A DNA stretch of 64,000 nucleotides from positions 1 through 64,000 of the forward strand of contig NZ_LZLV01000043.1 in assembly GCF_001673405.1 (NCBI RefSeq), in the 5' to 3' direction. Both the position numbers and the translations under genes were made by a program. This document shows, in pieces, positions 43,982 through 53,391 of the stretch. Each line of letters begins with the position of its first letter. The first letter of the stretch is position 1. The stretch comes from Mycobacterium sp. 1245111.1. Lineage in GTDB: Bacteria > Actinomycetota > Actinomycetes > Mycobacteriales > Mycobacteriaceae. Under the pieces are notes generated by a model. It was not told the origin of the DNA. It made no database searches and worked only from the letters and a program-made list of their open reading frames with translations.

Positions 43982-44019
43982 AAAACTGCGCTTGACGGAT
44001 CACCGTCAAGCGCAGTTTT
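43982..44019. terminator. Bidirectional intrinsic-type terminator
   Basis: AAAACTGCGCTTGACGG-atca-CCGTCAAGCGCAGTTTT is a perfect 17-bp stem with a 4-base loop. The A-run on one side and T-run on the other let it act for both strands. It lies between the plus-strand gene ending at 43967 and the fbpB stop at 44031. Among the clearest terminators in the window. Confidence 0.88.
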
Positions 44020-44030
44020 GTGCGAGAGGA

Positions 44031-45368
<1,338 letters not shown>

Positions 45369-46550
45369 TTGGACACGGTACTTGGGCTGTCGCTCACGTC
45401 GACGGCGGTCGGCTGGGTCCTCGCGGAAGGCCGCGACGCCGACGGCGCCATCCTCGACCACGACGATTTCGACGTACACCCCACCGCTGGCGTGCAGGCA
45501 GTTCACACATCAGAACAGGCAACCGCGGCCGTGCTGGACGCCCAAGCCGCCGCGGCCGGTTTCGATCAACGACTCCACGTCGTCGGCGTCACGTGGAGCG
45601 ACGCGTCGGCCGCCGAAGCGGCCCTGCTTGTCGAATCGCTCACCGACGCCGGATTCAACAACGTCGTGCCCGTCCGACTTCACGACGCCTGCGACATGCT
45701 GGCCCGCGCCATTGCGCCGGTCGTCGGCTACGACCTGGCCGCGGTGTGCGTGCTCGACGGTGACTCCACGATCGTCGTGATGGTCGACGCCGAGGACGGC
45801 GAACCGCAGACCGCCATCAAGCAATTGTCCGGCGGCCCTGGGCATTTGGTCCACTGGCTGAACGCTCTCTTCGAGCGCAGCACCTGGCAACCGGGTGGAG
45901 TCGTGATCGTCGGCGCCCAAGACGACGTGGACGCGATGTCGGCGCGGCTCACGACACTGCCGGTACCGGTCATCACGCAAGCCGGCGCGGAGTTGGCCTT
46001 GGCGCGGGGCGCCGCGCTCGTGGCCGCGCAGAGCACCGAATTCACCGACGCCGAGATGCTCGAGACCGTGAACAGCTGGCGGCAAGACCCGGTCGCCGCC
46101 CGGCAGCGGTCCTATGCGGGCGCGGTGACGATCCTTGCCGCCGGCGCAGCGACGTTTGTGGCGTCGCTGTCGCTCGCCCTGGGACCGCATCTGGTACCGA
46201 ACCACGCCCCCGACCCGGTCCGGCCATTCGCGCACCGGGCCGCCCTGACACCGATCGCCGAGGCCGCGCCGTCAGCGGTGGTCCAGCCGCCGGCTCGCCC
46301 GGCGCCCAAGCCCGCGCCGGTGCAAGAGCCGGTGGTCGAGCAGCAGCATGTCGTCGCGCAGGCGCCTGTCGAGGTTCCCGCGGTGGCACCGGTCGCACCG
46401 CCCGCGCCGCCACCCCCGGTCGCACCTCCGCCGCCGGAGCAGCCGCCCAACCCGCACCCGCTGCTGACCAAACTTTGGCTGCGCCTGCATGGACAAGATC
46501 CGGATCAACAGCAGCCACCGCCCCCGCCTCCCGGCGCGCCGACTCCCTAG
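45369..46550 (+). CDS. Proline-rich membrane-anchored mycobacterial protein (DUF7159-like)
   Basis: 393 residues from a TTG start, since MDTVLGLSLTSTAVGWVLAEG is the known beginning of a mycobacterial family with an actin/Hsp70-like fold. Repeated halves (VLGLSLTSTAVGWVLAEG, later VVGYDLAAVCVLDGDSTIVV) support that. A single membrane span (about 245-272, AGAVTILAAGAATFVASL) is followed by ~120 residues rich in Pro, Ala and Val (PAPPPPVAPPPPEQPP), likely crossing the cell wall. Function not known; a sensor or envelope-linking role is inferred from layout. Confidence 0.75.
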   Translation: MDTVLGLSLTSTAVGWVLAEGRDADGAILDHDDFDVHPTAGVQAVHTSEQATAAVLDAQAAAAGFDQRLHVVGVTWSDASAAEAALLVESLTDAGFNNVVPVRLHDACDMLARAIAPVVGYDLAAVCVLDGDSTIVVMVDAEDGEPQTAIKQLSGGPGHLVHWLNALFERSTWQPGGVVIVGAQDDVDAMSARLTTLPVPVITQAGAELALARGAALVAAQSTEFTDAEMLETVNSWRQDPVAARQRSYAGAVTILAAGAATFVASLSLALGPHLVPNHAPDPVRPFAHRAALTPIAEAAPSAVVQPPARPAPKPAPVQEPVVEQQHVVAQAPVEVPAVAPVAPPAPPPPVAPPPPEQPPNPHPLLTKLWLRLHGQDPDQQQPPPPPPGAPTP

Positions 46551-46560
46551 CCGGCCCGAG

Positions 46561-47434
46561 TTAATCCCGGAATTCCCACGCGATTTCAGCGGCGTTGCTT
46601 AACACGCTGAGGTGTTCGTCGACCGACGTCAGGCCCGCATTCATGGTGTTGACGGCGACGTGGGTCGCACCCGCGTCCGCCCAGAGCCGGAAACCGTCGG
46701 CCAGGTCCTCACCGCTGCCGTTCCAGGAAACCTGGCCCTGCATACCGAGTTTGGCCGGATCCCGACCGGCCGCGGTGGCCGCCTGCTCCACCTCGCGACG
46801 CGCCTGCGCGAGTTTGGGTCCCGGCCCGACCATCGGAAACCAGCCGTCACCGAGGCGGCCGGCACGGCGAAACGCACGCGACGTGGACGCCCCGAACCAC
46901 ACCGGGATCGGGCGCTGGATCGGCAGCGGCGCAATCCCCGCCCCCGTCACCGTGTGATAGCGGCCGATGAAGGTGACGCTCGGCTCGGTCCACAATTTGC
47001 GCATCAGCTCCACCTGCTCGCCGCAGCGTCTGCCCCTGGTCGAAAAGTCTTCTCCCAAAGCCTCATATTCGACGGCGTTCCAGCCGAGACCAACCCCGAG
47101 GCGCAGTCGGCCGCCGCTGAGCAGGTCGACCTCGGCCGCCTGTTTGGCGACCAGAACAGTCTGTCGCTGGGGCAGAATCACCACACCCGTGACGAGCTCG
47201 ACGCTGGTCGTGACGGCGGCGAGGAAGCCGGAACGTCACCAGTGGCTCGTGAAACGTGTTGTGCATGTCGTACGGGCCTTTCCAGCCGGCATGAACGGCT
47301 GCGTCGGCTCCGACAACGTGGTCGTAGGCCAGCAGATGCGCGAACCCGAGCCCTTCGACGTGCTCGCCATAGGCCCGGACGGCACCCGCGTCACCGCCAA
47401 TCTCGGTCTGCGGGAACACCACTCCGATCCGCAT
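46561..47434 (-). pseudogene. LLM-class F420-dependent oxidoreductase split by a frameshift
   Basis: The N-terminal part (47434 downward, MRIGVVFPQTEIGGDAGAVR to HNTFHEPLVTF) is in one frame, and the rest (from FLAAVTTSVELVTGVVILPQRQ to AEIAWEFRD) is in another. Removing one base near 47224-47233 (TTCCGGCTTCC) joins them into a normal ~290-residue luciferase-like monooxygenase with GRLRLGVGLGWNAVEYEALG. So either a recent inactivating frameshift or a sequencing error. An intact relative is at 54149-55015, which may back it up. Convergent with the 45369 gene. Confidence 0.85.
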
Positions 47435-47446
47435 CGCGGCTCCTTC

Positions 47447-48007
47447 TCAGGAATGTTTGGCGCGCTTCGCGCTGAATGCCACTACCACGTCGTCGGCGAC
47501 TTTCAGCGAGCCCAGCAGCTGCGAGTAGGGCTTGATGCCGAATTCCGTTTGCTGGACCGTGGTCTCGCTGGACAGCCACCAGTTGTCGCCCTGATCGTCG
47601 ACGCGCAGATCGACGACCTGAGCTCGGGACGTGTCCTGAATGGTCAATGCCCCGGTCAACCGGTACCCGTCATTGATCTTCTCAATATCGTTGGCTGCAA
47701 ATGTGATTCGCGGATAGCGCTTGACGTCCAGCGATCGCAACGCGTTGCTGCGCACCAGGATTTTCTCGGGCGCCGATAGCGGGGTGACGCCGCCCTCACC
47801 GCGCACGACTTCCAGGGATCCGACCTCGACGGCCAAATCCGCGGCCACCGGCTCGTCGGCGTCCCACCGCGTTGTCGCCCGCCAACGTCTCATCGCGAGG
47901 GTCAGCCGGTGGCCCATCGCGGCTGCCGGGCCGGCGACACCAGTGTGAATCAGCAAGTAACCATCGGAGCCGTCGAGGCTCCATTCGGCGGCGTCGTTGC
48001 CAGTCAA
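47447..48007 (-). CDS. YceI-family lipid-binding-like protein
   Basis: 186 residues. YceI beta-barrel pattern: AAMGHRLTLAMRRWRATTRW, RYPRITFAANDIEKINDGYRLTGALTIQ and TTVQQTEFGIKPYSQLLGSLKVADDVVV. YceI proteins hold isoprenoid or amphiphilic ligands. It lacks a signal peptide, so it probably acts in the cytosol. It overlaps the ADH stop by 4 bp and lies 12 bp before the broken LLM gene, so ADH-YceI-LLM were likely one operon (Rv1890c-like position). Confidence 0.8.
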   Translation of the reverse strand: MTGNDAAEWSLDGSDGYLLIHTGVAGPAAAMGHRLTLAMRRWRATTRWDADEPVAADLAVEVGSLEVVRGEGGVTPLSAPEKILVRSNALRSLDVKRYPRITFAANDIEKINDGYRLTGALTIQDTSRAQVVDLRVDDQGDNWWLSSETTVQQTEFGIKPYSQLLGSLKVADDVVVAFSAKRAKHS

Positions 48008-49017
48008 ATCGTCAGGACAGTCCGGTAGTGAGCTCGGCCTTGTTCCAGCGCCGCATAGCCTTCCGCGGCCTGTGCCAGCGGCAGTTCCTCGATCCAGGCC
48101 CGCACTCCGGTCTGCACCGCGAATTGCATGGTGTCCTCGACCTCGCTGGCCGTGCCGGACGGATGGCCGACGATGCTGAGACCCGGGGTGATCAGCTGCA
48201 GCGGGCTGATCGGCAGCGGCTCGGGGGTGACGCCGATGGTGAGCAGTTCGCCGCGGGGCAGCAGCCCGCCGACCGTCGCGGCCATCGCCTTCGACGCACC
48301 TGCGGTCGCCAGCACCACGGCGACGCCGCCGAGGTCATTCAAGGCGTCGGCGACGTCACCGTCGGTCGCGTCGATGTAGTGGTGCGCACCCAACTTGAGT
48401 GCGTCCTCTTTCTTGGCGGTTCCGCGGTTGATCGCGATGGTCTCGAAACCCATTGCCCGAGCGAATTGAATCCCGAGGTGACCGAGCCCGCCGACACCGA
48501 GAATCGCCACCCGGTCTCCCGGCAGGGCTCTGGTGTGCCGTAACGCGTTATATGTGGTCACCCCCGCGCAACCCATCGGCGCCGCCTCGGCGTCGGAAAG
48601 CTCCGCGGGGATCCTGGCGAGCGCGGTGGCAGGTACCGTCGCCGATTCCGCGTAGCCGCCGGGGTAGTGCCAGCTGGGCACCTTTCCGTTCAGGCAGTGG
48701 ATGAACTGGCCCTTGCGACACTGTGTGCAATGGTTGCAATTACCGCCGAACCAGCCGACGGCAACACGGTCACCGACCGCGAATTCCTCAACACCAGGAC
48801 CGATTTCAGCGATTGTGCCGGCGATCTCGTGGCCCAGGGTGAGCGGCCAGGTCAGGCCGGGGAAGTTACCGGCGACGAAGTGGGCGTCGGTGCCGCAGAT
48901 GCCGCAGGCTCCGACCTTGATCCGCACCTCGCCGCGCTCCGGTGACCGTGTCTCGACGTCGGCGAGCTCCAGCGGCGCTCCCGCGGATTTGACGTGAACT
49001 GCTTTGTGTGACGGCAT
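48004..49017 (-). CDS. Zinc-dependent alcohol dehydrogenase
   Basis: 337 residues of the MDR zinc family. Catalytic zinc Cys in GACGICGTDAHFVAG and His in LTLGHEIAGTI, structural zinc loop GNCNHCTQCRKGQFIHC, NAD(P) motif ILGVGGLGHLGIQFARAMG. The group resembles cinnamyl/AdhC-type enzymes oxidising or reducing aldehydes. The position within an operon with YceI and the LLM remnant and 9 bp below the CYP125-like gene suggests a shared regulation, but no substrate is known. Confidence 0.87.
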   Translation of the reverse strand: MPSHKAVHVKSAGAPLELADVETRSPERGEVRIKVGACGICGTDAHFVAGNFPGLTWPLTLGHEIAGTIAEIGPGVEEFAVGDRVAVGWFGGNCNHCTQCRKGQFIHCLNGKVPSWHYPGGYAESATVPATALARIPAELSDAEAAPMGCAGVTTYNALRHTRALPGDRVAILGVGGLGHLGIQFARAMGFETIAINRGTAKKEDALKLGAHHYIDATDGDVADALNDLGGVAVVLATAGASKAMAATVGGLLPRGELLTIGVTPEPLPISPLQLITPGLSIVGHPSGTASEVEDTMQFAVQTGVRAWIEELPLAQAAEGYAALEQGRAHYRTVLTI

Positions 49018-49026
49018 TGCCGTAGC

Positions 49027-50289
49027 CTAGTGCGCGACAGGGTGTTTCGCTGAGGCATCGCTGTGGTAGTCGACCTGCCAGTGCTTGATGCCGTTCAGCC
49101 AGCCCGAGCGCAGCCGTTCCGGGGTCCCGATCGACTCCAGGTTGGGCATGGCGTCGGCGATCGCGTTGAACATCAGATCGATCGTCATCCGCGCCAGGTT
49201 CGCGCCGATGCAATAGTGCGCCCCGGTTCCGCCGAAGCCGACGTGCGGGTTGGGGTCTCGCAGGATGTTGAAGGTGAACGGATCGTCGAACACCTCTTCG
49301 TCGAAATTGGCTGAGCGATAGACCATTACGACGCGCTGACCCTTCTTGATCTGCACACCGGACAGCTCGTAGTCCTCGAGCGCGGTCCGTTGGAACGACG
49401 TGACCGGTGTGGCCCACCGAACGATTTCGTCGGCCGCGGTCGCCGGGCGCTCCTTCTTGTAGAGCTCCCACTGGTCCGGGAAGTCGGTGAACGCCATCAT
49501 GCCCTGGGTGATCGAGCTGCGGGTCGTCTCGTTCCCGGCTACCGCCAACAGGATGACGAAGAACCCGAACTCGTCGTCGGAGAGCTTGTGCCCATCGACG
49601 TCCGCCTCGACCAGCTTGGTGACCAGGTCGTCGCGGGGATTTTGCGTCCGGTCGGCCGCCATCTGCATGCCGTACGTGATCAGCTCGACCGACGCGGTGA
49701 TGGCATCGTTGTTCGCGAACTCGGGATCCTGGTCGCCGACCATCTCGTTGGACCAGTGGAACAGCTTCTTGCGGTCTTCCTGCGGCACACCCATCAACCC
49801 GGCGATGGCCTGCAACGGGAGCTCACACGAGATCTGTTCGACGAAGTCGCCGGAGCCCTCGGCCGCTGCGGTCTCGACGATGCGCCGCGCGCGTTCGGCG
49901 AGGTCTTCGCGCAACCGCTCGATCGCGCGAGGGGTGAAGGCCCGCGAGATAATCTTGCGCAACCGGGTGTGCTGCGGGGCGTCCATGTTGAGCAAAACGA
50001 ACTTGCCGCGCTCGACCTGCTCGCCGACCGTGCCATCCTTATAGCGCGGCAGCGCGGTCTTCTCCAGACTGGAAAAGACGTCGCTGCGCAGCGAAATCTC
50101 TTTGACGTCCTTGTGTTTGGACACCACCCAGAAACCGCCGTCGTCGAACCCGCCGGCCCCTAGAGGCTGCTCGTTCCACCAGATCGGCGCGGTCCGGCGG
50201 AGCTCGGCGAGTTCTTCTACCGGCAGGCGCTCGGCGTGGATATCGGGGTCGGTGAAATCGAATCCCGGAGGAAGATTCGGAGTTGGCAT
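49027..50289 (-). CDS. Cytochrome P450 of the CYP125 (steroid C26-hydroxylase) group
   Basis: 420 residues from the ATG at 50289 (MPTPNLPPGFDFTDPDIHAERLP). Haem loop HVGFGGTGAHYCIGANLARM, I-helix LAVAGNETTRSSITQGMMAF and ExxR EIVRWA are present. The sequence tracks remembered M. tuberculosis CYP125 (Rv3545c) over most of its length, so it probably oxidises the side-chain terminus of cholesterol or a related sterol. Its place, between fbpB and the nitronate monooxygenase, is not the main cholesterol locus, so it may be a second copy. A KstR-like inverted repeat lies ~100 bp upstream. Confidence 0.85.
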   Translation of the reverse strand: MPTPNLPPGFDFTDPDIHAERLPVEELAELRRTAPIWWNEQPLGAGGFDDGGFWVVSKHKDVKEISLRSDVFSSLEKTALPRYKDGTVGEQVERGKFVLLNMDAPQHTRLRKIISRAFTPRAIERLREDLAERARRIVETAAAEGSGDFVEQISCELPLQAIAGLMGVPQEDRKKLFHWSNEMVGDQDPEFANNDAITASVELITYGMQMAADRTQNPRDDLVTKLVEADVDGHKLSDDEFGFFVILLAVAGNETTRSSITQGMMAFTDFPDQWELYKKERPATAADEIVRWATPVTSFQRTALEDYELSGVQIKKGQRVVMVYRSANFDEEVFDDPFTFNILRDPNPHVGFGGTGAHYCIGANLARMTIDLMFNAIADAMPNLESIGTPERLRSGWLNGIKHWQVDYHSDASAKHPVAH

Positions 50290-50387
50290 CGGTGGCACTC
50301 CTATGAAAACGGCTTGGATATGACGCGTTCTGGCCCAGTAAAGCACCACGACAGCCGAGATGGACCGTGTCTGAAGGGATTGCCCAG

Positions 50388-50412
50388 CACGAGAATGGAA
50401 CGTGTTCTCGTG
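50388..50412. promoter_or_regulatory. KstR-like inverted repeat before the CYP125-type gene
   Basis: CACGAGAA and TTCTCGTG form a perfect 8-9-8 inverted repeat (50388-50395 and 50405-50412). Overlapping it, TGGAACGTGTTCTC (50396-50409) matches TnnAACnnGTTnnA except for the last base. It lies between the divergent P450 (start 50289) and the reductase remnant (50488). Repression by KstR is inferred from the motif. Confidence 0.5.
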
Positions 50413-50487
50413 ATGGCTTCGATGAGTTTCGTCGCGGTCCGCGGTCTGGATCTAGTGCCAGCACAAGTAACCACGAGGGGACCAGTC

Positions 50488-50791
50488 ATGCGCATCGTTG
50501 TCAGCGACTTCAGCAGCCTCGACGGTGTGGTGCAGGCGCCCGGGGCGCCGTGCGGGAATTGCGGGCCCGCAACGGCCAAGCGCTACAGGTGATGGGCAGC
50601 GCGTCGTTGGCCGCGCAGCTGATCGCCCACGGGCTGGTCGACGAATACCGGCTGATGGTCGAACCGATCCTGCTCGCCGGGGGCAAGAGACTGTTTCCCG
50701 ACGACGGCATCGCCCGCGCACTCGAGCTCGTTTCGGCGACGACGCCGCCACCGGTGTCCTGATCTGCACTTACCGGTCGGTAGCCCACTGA
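50488..50791 (+). pseudogene. Remnant of a DHFR-type (RibD C-terminal) reductase gene
   Basis: The N-terminus MRIVVSDFSSLDGVVQAPG and the C-terminus QALQVMGSASLAAQLIAHGL, VDEYRLMVEPILLAGGKRLF and TGVLICTYRSVAH are those of a ~190-residue dihydrofolate-reductase-like protein, but only ~100 codons remain. About 100 residues between them are missing at about 50540, the join is out of frame, and a second frameshift lies near 50745. No open frame covers the whole. The gene is therefore decayed by deletion plus frameshifts. Same strand as the gene at 50884. Confidence 0.8.
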
Positions 50792-50883
50792 GCGAAACGG
50801 CCTTGTGGCACCGGCGGTACTGACTATGCTTGCCTCCAGGTCACGGGCGGAATGTGCCAGCGACCCACTACCGAAGGTGGATC

Positions 50884-51321
50884 ATGATTCGCGAATTGTT
50901 CGTCGCCACTGCGATCAGCGGAGCCGCTGTCGGCCTGGCCCCTGCCGCCCTTGCCGACCCCGGTCATTACGACGGCGACGTGCCGGGCATGAATTACGAC
51001 GCGTCACTCGGGGCGCCGTGTGACAACTACGACCGGTTCATTTTCGGACGCGGCCCCGGCGGTCAGGCCGAGGCGTGCCACTTCATCACCAACCAATTCC
51101 CCGCCGCACAATCGGGGTACTGGGTGATCACCTACCCGTTGCGCGGCGTGCAGGAAGTCGGCGCCAAGTGTGACAACCCGCGCGGATTGTCGGCCCAGTC
51201 GCCCGATGGGCAACCCATGATGTGCACCGAACACGGTTGGCAGATCGGCCAATTGACCGGCGGTGGTTTCCCGAACGGCATCGGCCCCGGCTTCCCGTCG
51301 TTCACCGGACTGAACCCCTAA
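50884..51321 (+). CDS. Small secreted mycobacterial protein
   Basis: 145 residues from the ATG at 50884. Signal peptide LFVATAISGAAVGLAPAALA ending before DPGHYDG. The mature chain has four Cys (APCDNYDRF, AEACHFITNQF, AKCDNPRG, MMCTEHGW), probably two disulfides, and ends in a Gly/Pro-rich tail. It resembles Rv1891-type secreted proteins of unknown function. Followed 20 bp later by the 72-residue gene. Confidence 0.72.
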   Translation: MIRELFVATAISGAAVGLAPAALADPGHYDGDVPGMNYDASLGAPCDNYDRFIFGRGPGGQAEACHFITNQFPAAQSGYWVITYPLRGVQEVGAKCDNPRGLSAQSPDGQPMMCTEHGWQIGQLTGGGFPNGIGPGFPSFTGLNP

Positions 51322-51341
51322 CCCCCGAACAGGAGACAGCC

Positions 51342-51560
51342 ATGGCTTTCACGCCGAAAGACGCGATCGACGCCGCCCGCGACATCGTCAGCAATGCCGT
51401 CGAGCGGTCGGCGGACATCGTCGATAACGCCGGCCACATCATCAAGGGTGATATCGCGGGTGGCACCGGCGACATCGTGCACAACTCGATCGACATCGCG
51501 ACCTACGCGGTCGAGCGCACCAAAGAGGTCTTCACCGGCCCGCCGGCCGACGAGGAGTAA
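51342..51560 (+). CDS. Small conserved mycobacterial protein (72 residues)
   Basis: 72 residues from the ATG at 51342 (AGGAGA upstream). Amphipathic helical repeat: DAARDIVSNAVERSADIVDNAGHIIKGDIAGGTGDIVHNSI, with 'DIV' recurring roughly every 11-15 residues. No membrane span or Cys. Exactly the length I recall for Rv1893. Function unknown. Its stop (51560) abuts the stop of the convergent nitronate monooxygenase (51561). Confidence 0.75.
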   Translation: MAFTPKDAIDAARDIVSNAVERSADIVDNAGHIIKGDIAGGTGDIVHNSIDIATYAVERTKEVFTGPPADEE

Positions 51561-52691
51561 TCAGACGGACGCAGCTTCGTTCAACTCGTCGAGCTTGCTC
51601 GTCGCTTCCAGGTACTCCTGCACCCAACGCTCGATCACCGTCGACGTCTTCTCGACCTTGGTTAGCTGTCCGACAACCTGACCGACCGGGTTGAACGCCA
51701 CGTCGACGGATTCGTTGGGGTAACGGTTGGTCGCCCGCACCGCCATCCCGGAAACCATGTACTGCAACGGCATTCCCAGCGGCTTCGGGTTTTCCGGCGC
51801 CTCCCAGGCATCGGTCCAGTCGTTGCGCAGCATCCGGGCGGGCTTGCCGGTGAACGAACGGCTTCGCACGGTGTCGCGGCTGCCGGCCTTCATGTAGGCG
51901 GCCTGCTGGACCGGCGTGTTCGAGGACTCCTCGACCATCAACCACTGCGACCCGGTCCACGCGCCCTGACAGCCCAGCGCCAAGGCCGCTGCGATCTGCT
52001 GACCGCTGCCGATGCCGCCGGCGCCGAGCACCGGGACCGGCGCGACCTCCTTGACGACCTGGGGCCACAACACAATTGAGCCCACCTCGCCGCAGTGGCC
52101 GCCGGCCTCGCCGCCCTGGGCGATGATGATGTCGACGCCGGCGTCGGCGTGCTTGCGGGCCTGCGAAGGAGAGCCGCACAGCGCGGCGACCTTGAGCCCG
52201 GCGTCATGAATGTGCTTGATCATGTCCGGCGGCGGGGTGCCAAGCGCGTTCGCGATCATCTTCACCTTGGGATGGGTGAGCGCGACTTCGACCTGAGGCG
52301 TGGCCGTGGCCTCGGTCCAGCCCAAGAGCTGCAGGCTGTCGCCATCGCTGTCCTCGATCGGCACACCGTGGTCGGCGAGGATCTTCTTGCCGAAGTCCAG
52401 GTGGTCCTGCGGCACCATTTTGCGCAGCGACTCGGCCAGTTCCTCCGCCGACAGGTGCGAGTCCATGCCCTCGTACTTGTTCGGGATGACGATGTCGACG
52501 CCATAAGGGTGGTCGCCGATGTTCTCGTCGATCCATTTGAGCTCGATCTCGAGCTGTTCCGGGGTGAAGCCGACTGCTCCCAGCACACCGAAACCACCGG
52601 CCTTGCTCACCGCGACGACGACGTCGCGGCAATGCGTGAACGCGAAGATCGGAAACTCGATACCGAGTTCGTCGCAGATGGGAGTGTGCAT
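51561..52691 (-). CDS. Nitronate monooxygenase (2-nitropropane dioxygenase)
   Basis: 376 residues, the same length as Rv1894c. FMN TIM-barrel: AVSKAGGFGVLGAVGFTP near 27-44, and the catalytic/phosphate block AQGGEAGGHCGEVGS (GGxxGGHxG, about 190-204) then GAGGIGSGQQIAAALALG. It oxidises alkyl nitronates with O2. A perfect KstR-type motif 43 bp upstream ties it to sterol metabolism in regulation, though its natural substrate is not known. Confidence 0.9.
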   Translation of the reverse strand: MHTPICDELGIEFPIFAFTHCRDVVVAVSKAGGFGVLGAVGFTPEQLEIELKWIDENIGDHPYGVDIVIPNKYEGMDSHLSAEELAESLRKMVPQDHLDFGKKILADHGVPIEDSDGDSLQLLGWTEATATPQVEVALTHPKVKMIANALGTPPPDMIKHIHDAGLKVAALCGSPSQARKHADAGVDIIIAQGGEAGGHCGEVGSIVLWPQVVKEVAPVPVLGAGGIGSGQQIAAALALGCQGAWTGSQWLMVEESSNTPVQQAAYMKAGSRDTVRSRSFTGKPARMLRNDWTDAWEAPENPKPLGMPLQYMVSGMAVRATNRYPNESVDVAFNPVGQVVGQLTKVEKTSTVIERWVQEYLEATSKLDELNEAASV

Positions 52692-52733
52692 GGGGAGATC
52701 CTTACTTGGTTGCTTACCGCGGTGTAGGCGAAT

Positions 52734-52747
52734 TGGAACGTGTTCTA
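52734..52747. promoter_or_regulatory. KstR-type operator before nitronate monooxygenase
   Basis: TGGAACGTGTTCTA matches the KstR consensus TnnAACnnGTTnnA at every fixed base. It lies 43 bp upstream of the nitronate monooxygenase start (52691). The same core recurs at 23181 (one mismatch) and 53345 (perfect). Confidence 0.65.
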
Positions 52748-52838
52748 GTTTAGTACGGATCGAGCCAATTGCGACACCCGGGTGAAAGTGAGCACTTACG
52801 GGCTGCGCGACCCCGGCGCTGGCGCCTCGCGCGGACCG

Positions 52839-53312
52839 TCAGAGCACGGCGTCGTGCACCAGCCACAGCAATGTAAAGGTCGACATACCGACCGCGCAGG
52901 CAAGGTGATCACGCCAAATCGACCGCGCCAGCACGGTTTGAGCGCTCGGGCTTCCCGAACGGCTACCCAGCCGGGCCGCATTGGGCACCGTGTGAGTAGC
53001 GGCCAGCAAAATCGGACCGCCAATCAGGAGCGCCGACAACGCCATCAGCCACCCGGGGTCATGCCCTCGCACCATCCTGAATCCCAACGCGGCGATAAGA
53101 AGCGCCATGACGACGGCGATGAGGTGGCCCATCGGTCGCGATTCGGTGACCGCGCGCCGGTAGTACCGCGCGATGGAATCCAGCACCTGATCAGGCAGTT
53201 CACGGGCAGAGCCCTTGGCGGTGAGTGTTTGTGCGTCGAAGATGAGGTCCATCCACAACACGGCAAGCAGGAAACCACCGCACGCGGTGAATAGGGGTGT
53301 TGTCGCGCTCAT
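52839..53312 (-). CDS. Four-span membrane protein (DUF1772-like)
   Basis: 157 residues from the ATG at 53312, with GGAGGTGAC upstream; the longer frame (to 53522) is antisense to the SDR gene. Four hydrophobic spans (about 5-22, 60-77, 82-101, 135-152). PLFTACGGFLLAVLWMDLIFD at the start recalls the DUF1772/anthrone-oxygenase-like membrane group. Function unknown. It is divergent from the SDR, with a KstR motif midway between the two starts. Confidence 0.68.
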   Translation of the reverse strand: MSATTPLFTACGGFLLAVLWMDLIFDAQTLTAKGSARELPDQVLDSIARYYRRAVTESRPMGHLIAVVMALLIAALGFRMVRGHDPGWLMALSALLIGGPILLAATHTVPNAARLGSRSGSPSAQTVLARSIWRDHLACAVGMSTFTLLWLVHDAVL

Positions 53313-53344
53313 CGCTTGATTGTCACCTCCGGTCGCGATGCCGG

Positions 53345-53358
53345 TGGAACAAGTTCTA
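53345..53358. promoter_or_regulatory. KstR-type operator in the membrane-protein/SDR divergent gap
   Basis: TGGAACAAGTTCTA matches TnnAACnnGTTnnA at every fixed base. It is 33 bp from the SDR start (53392) and 33 bp from the divergent gene start (53312), an ideal place to control both. Regulator identity is inferred from the motif. Confidence 0.65.
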
Positions 53359-53391
53359 ACTTCGTGGCCGTCTGCTGTAGCGTGACGCGGC

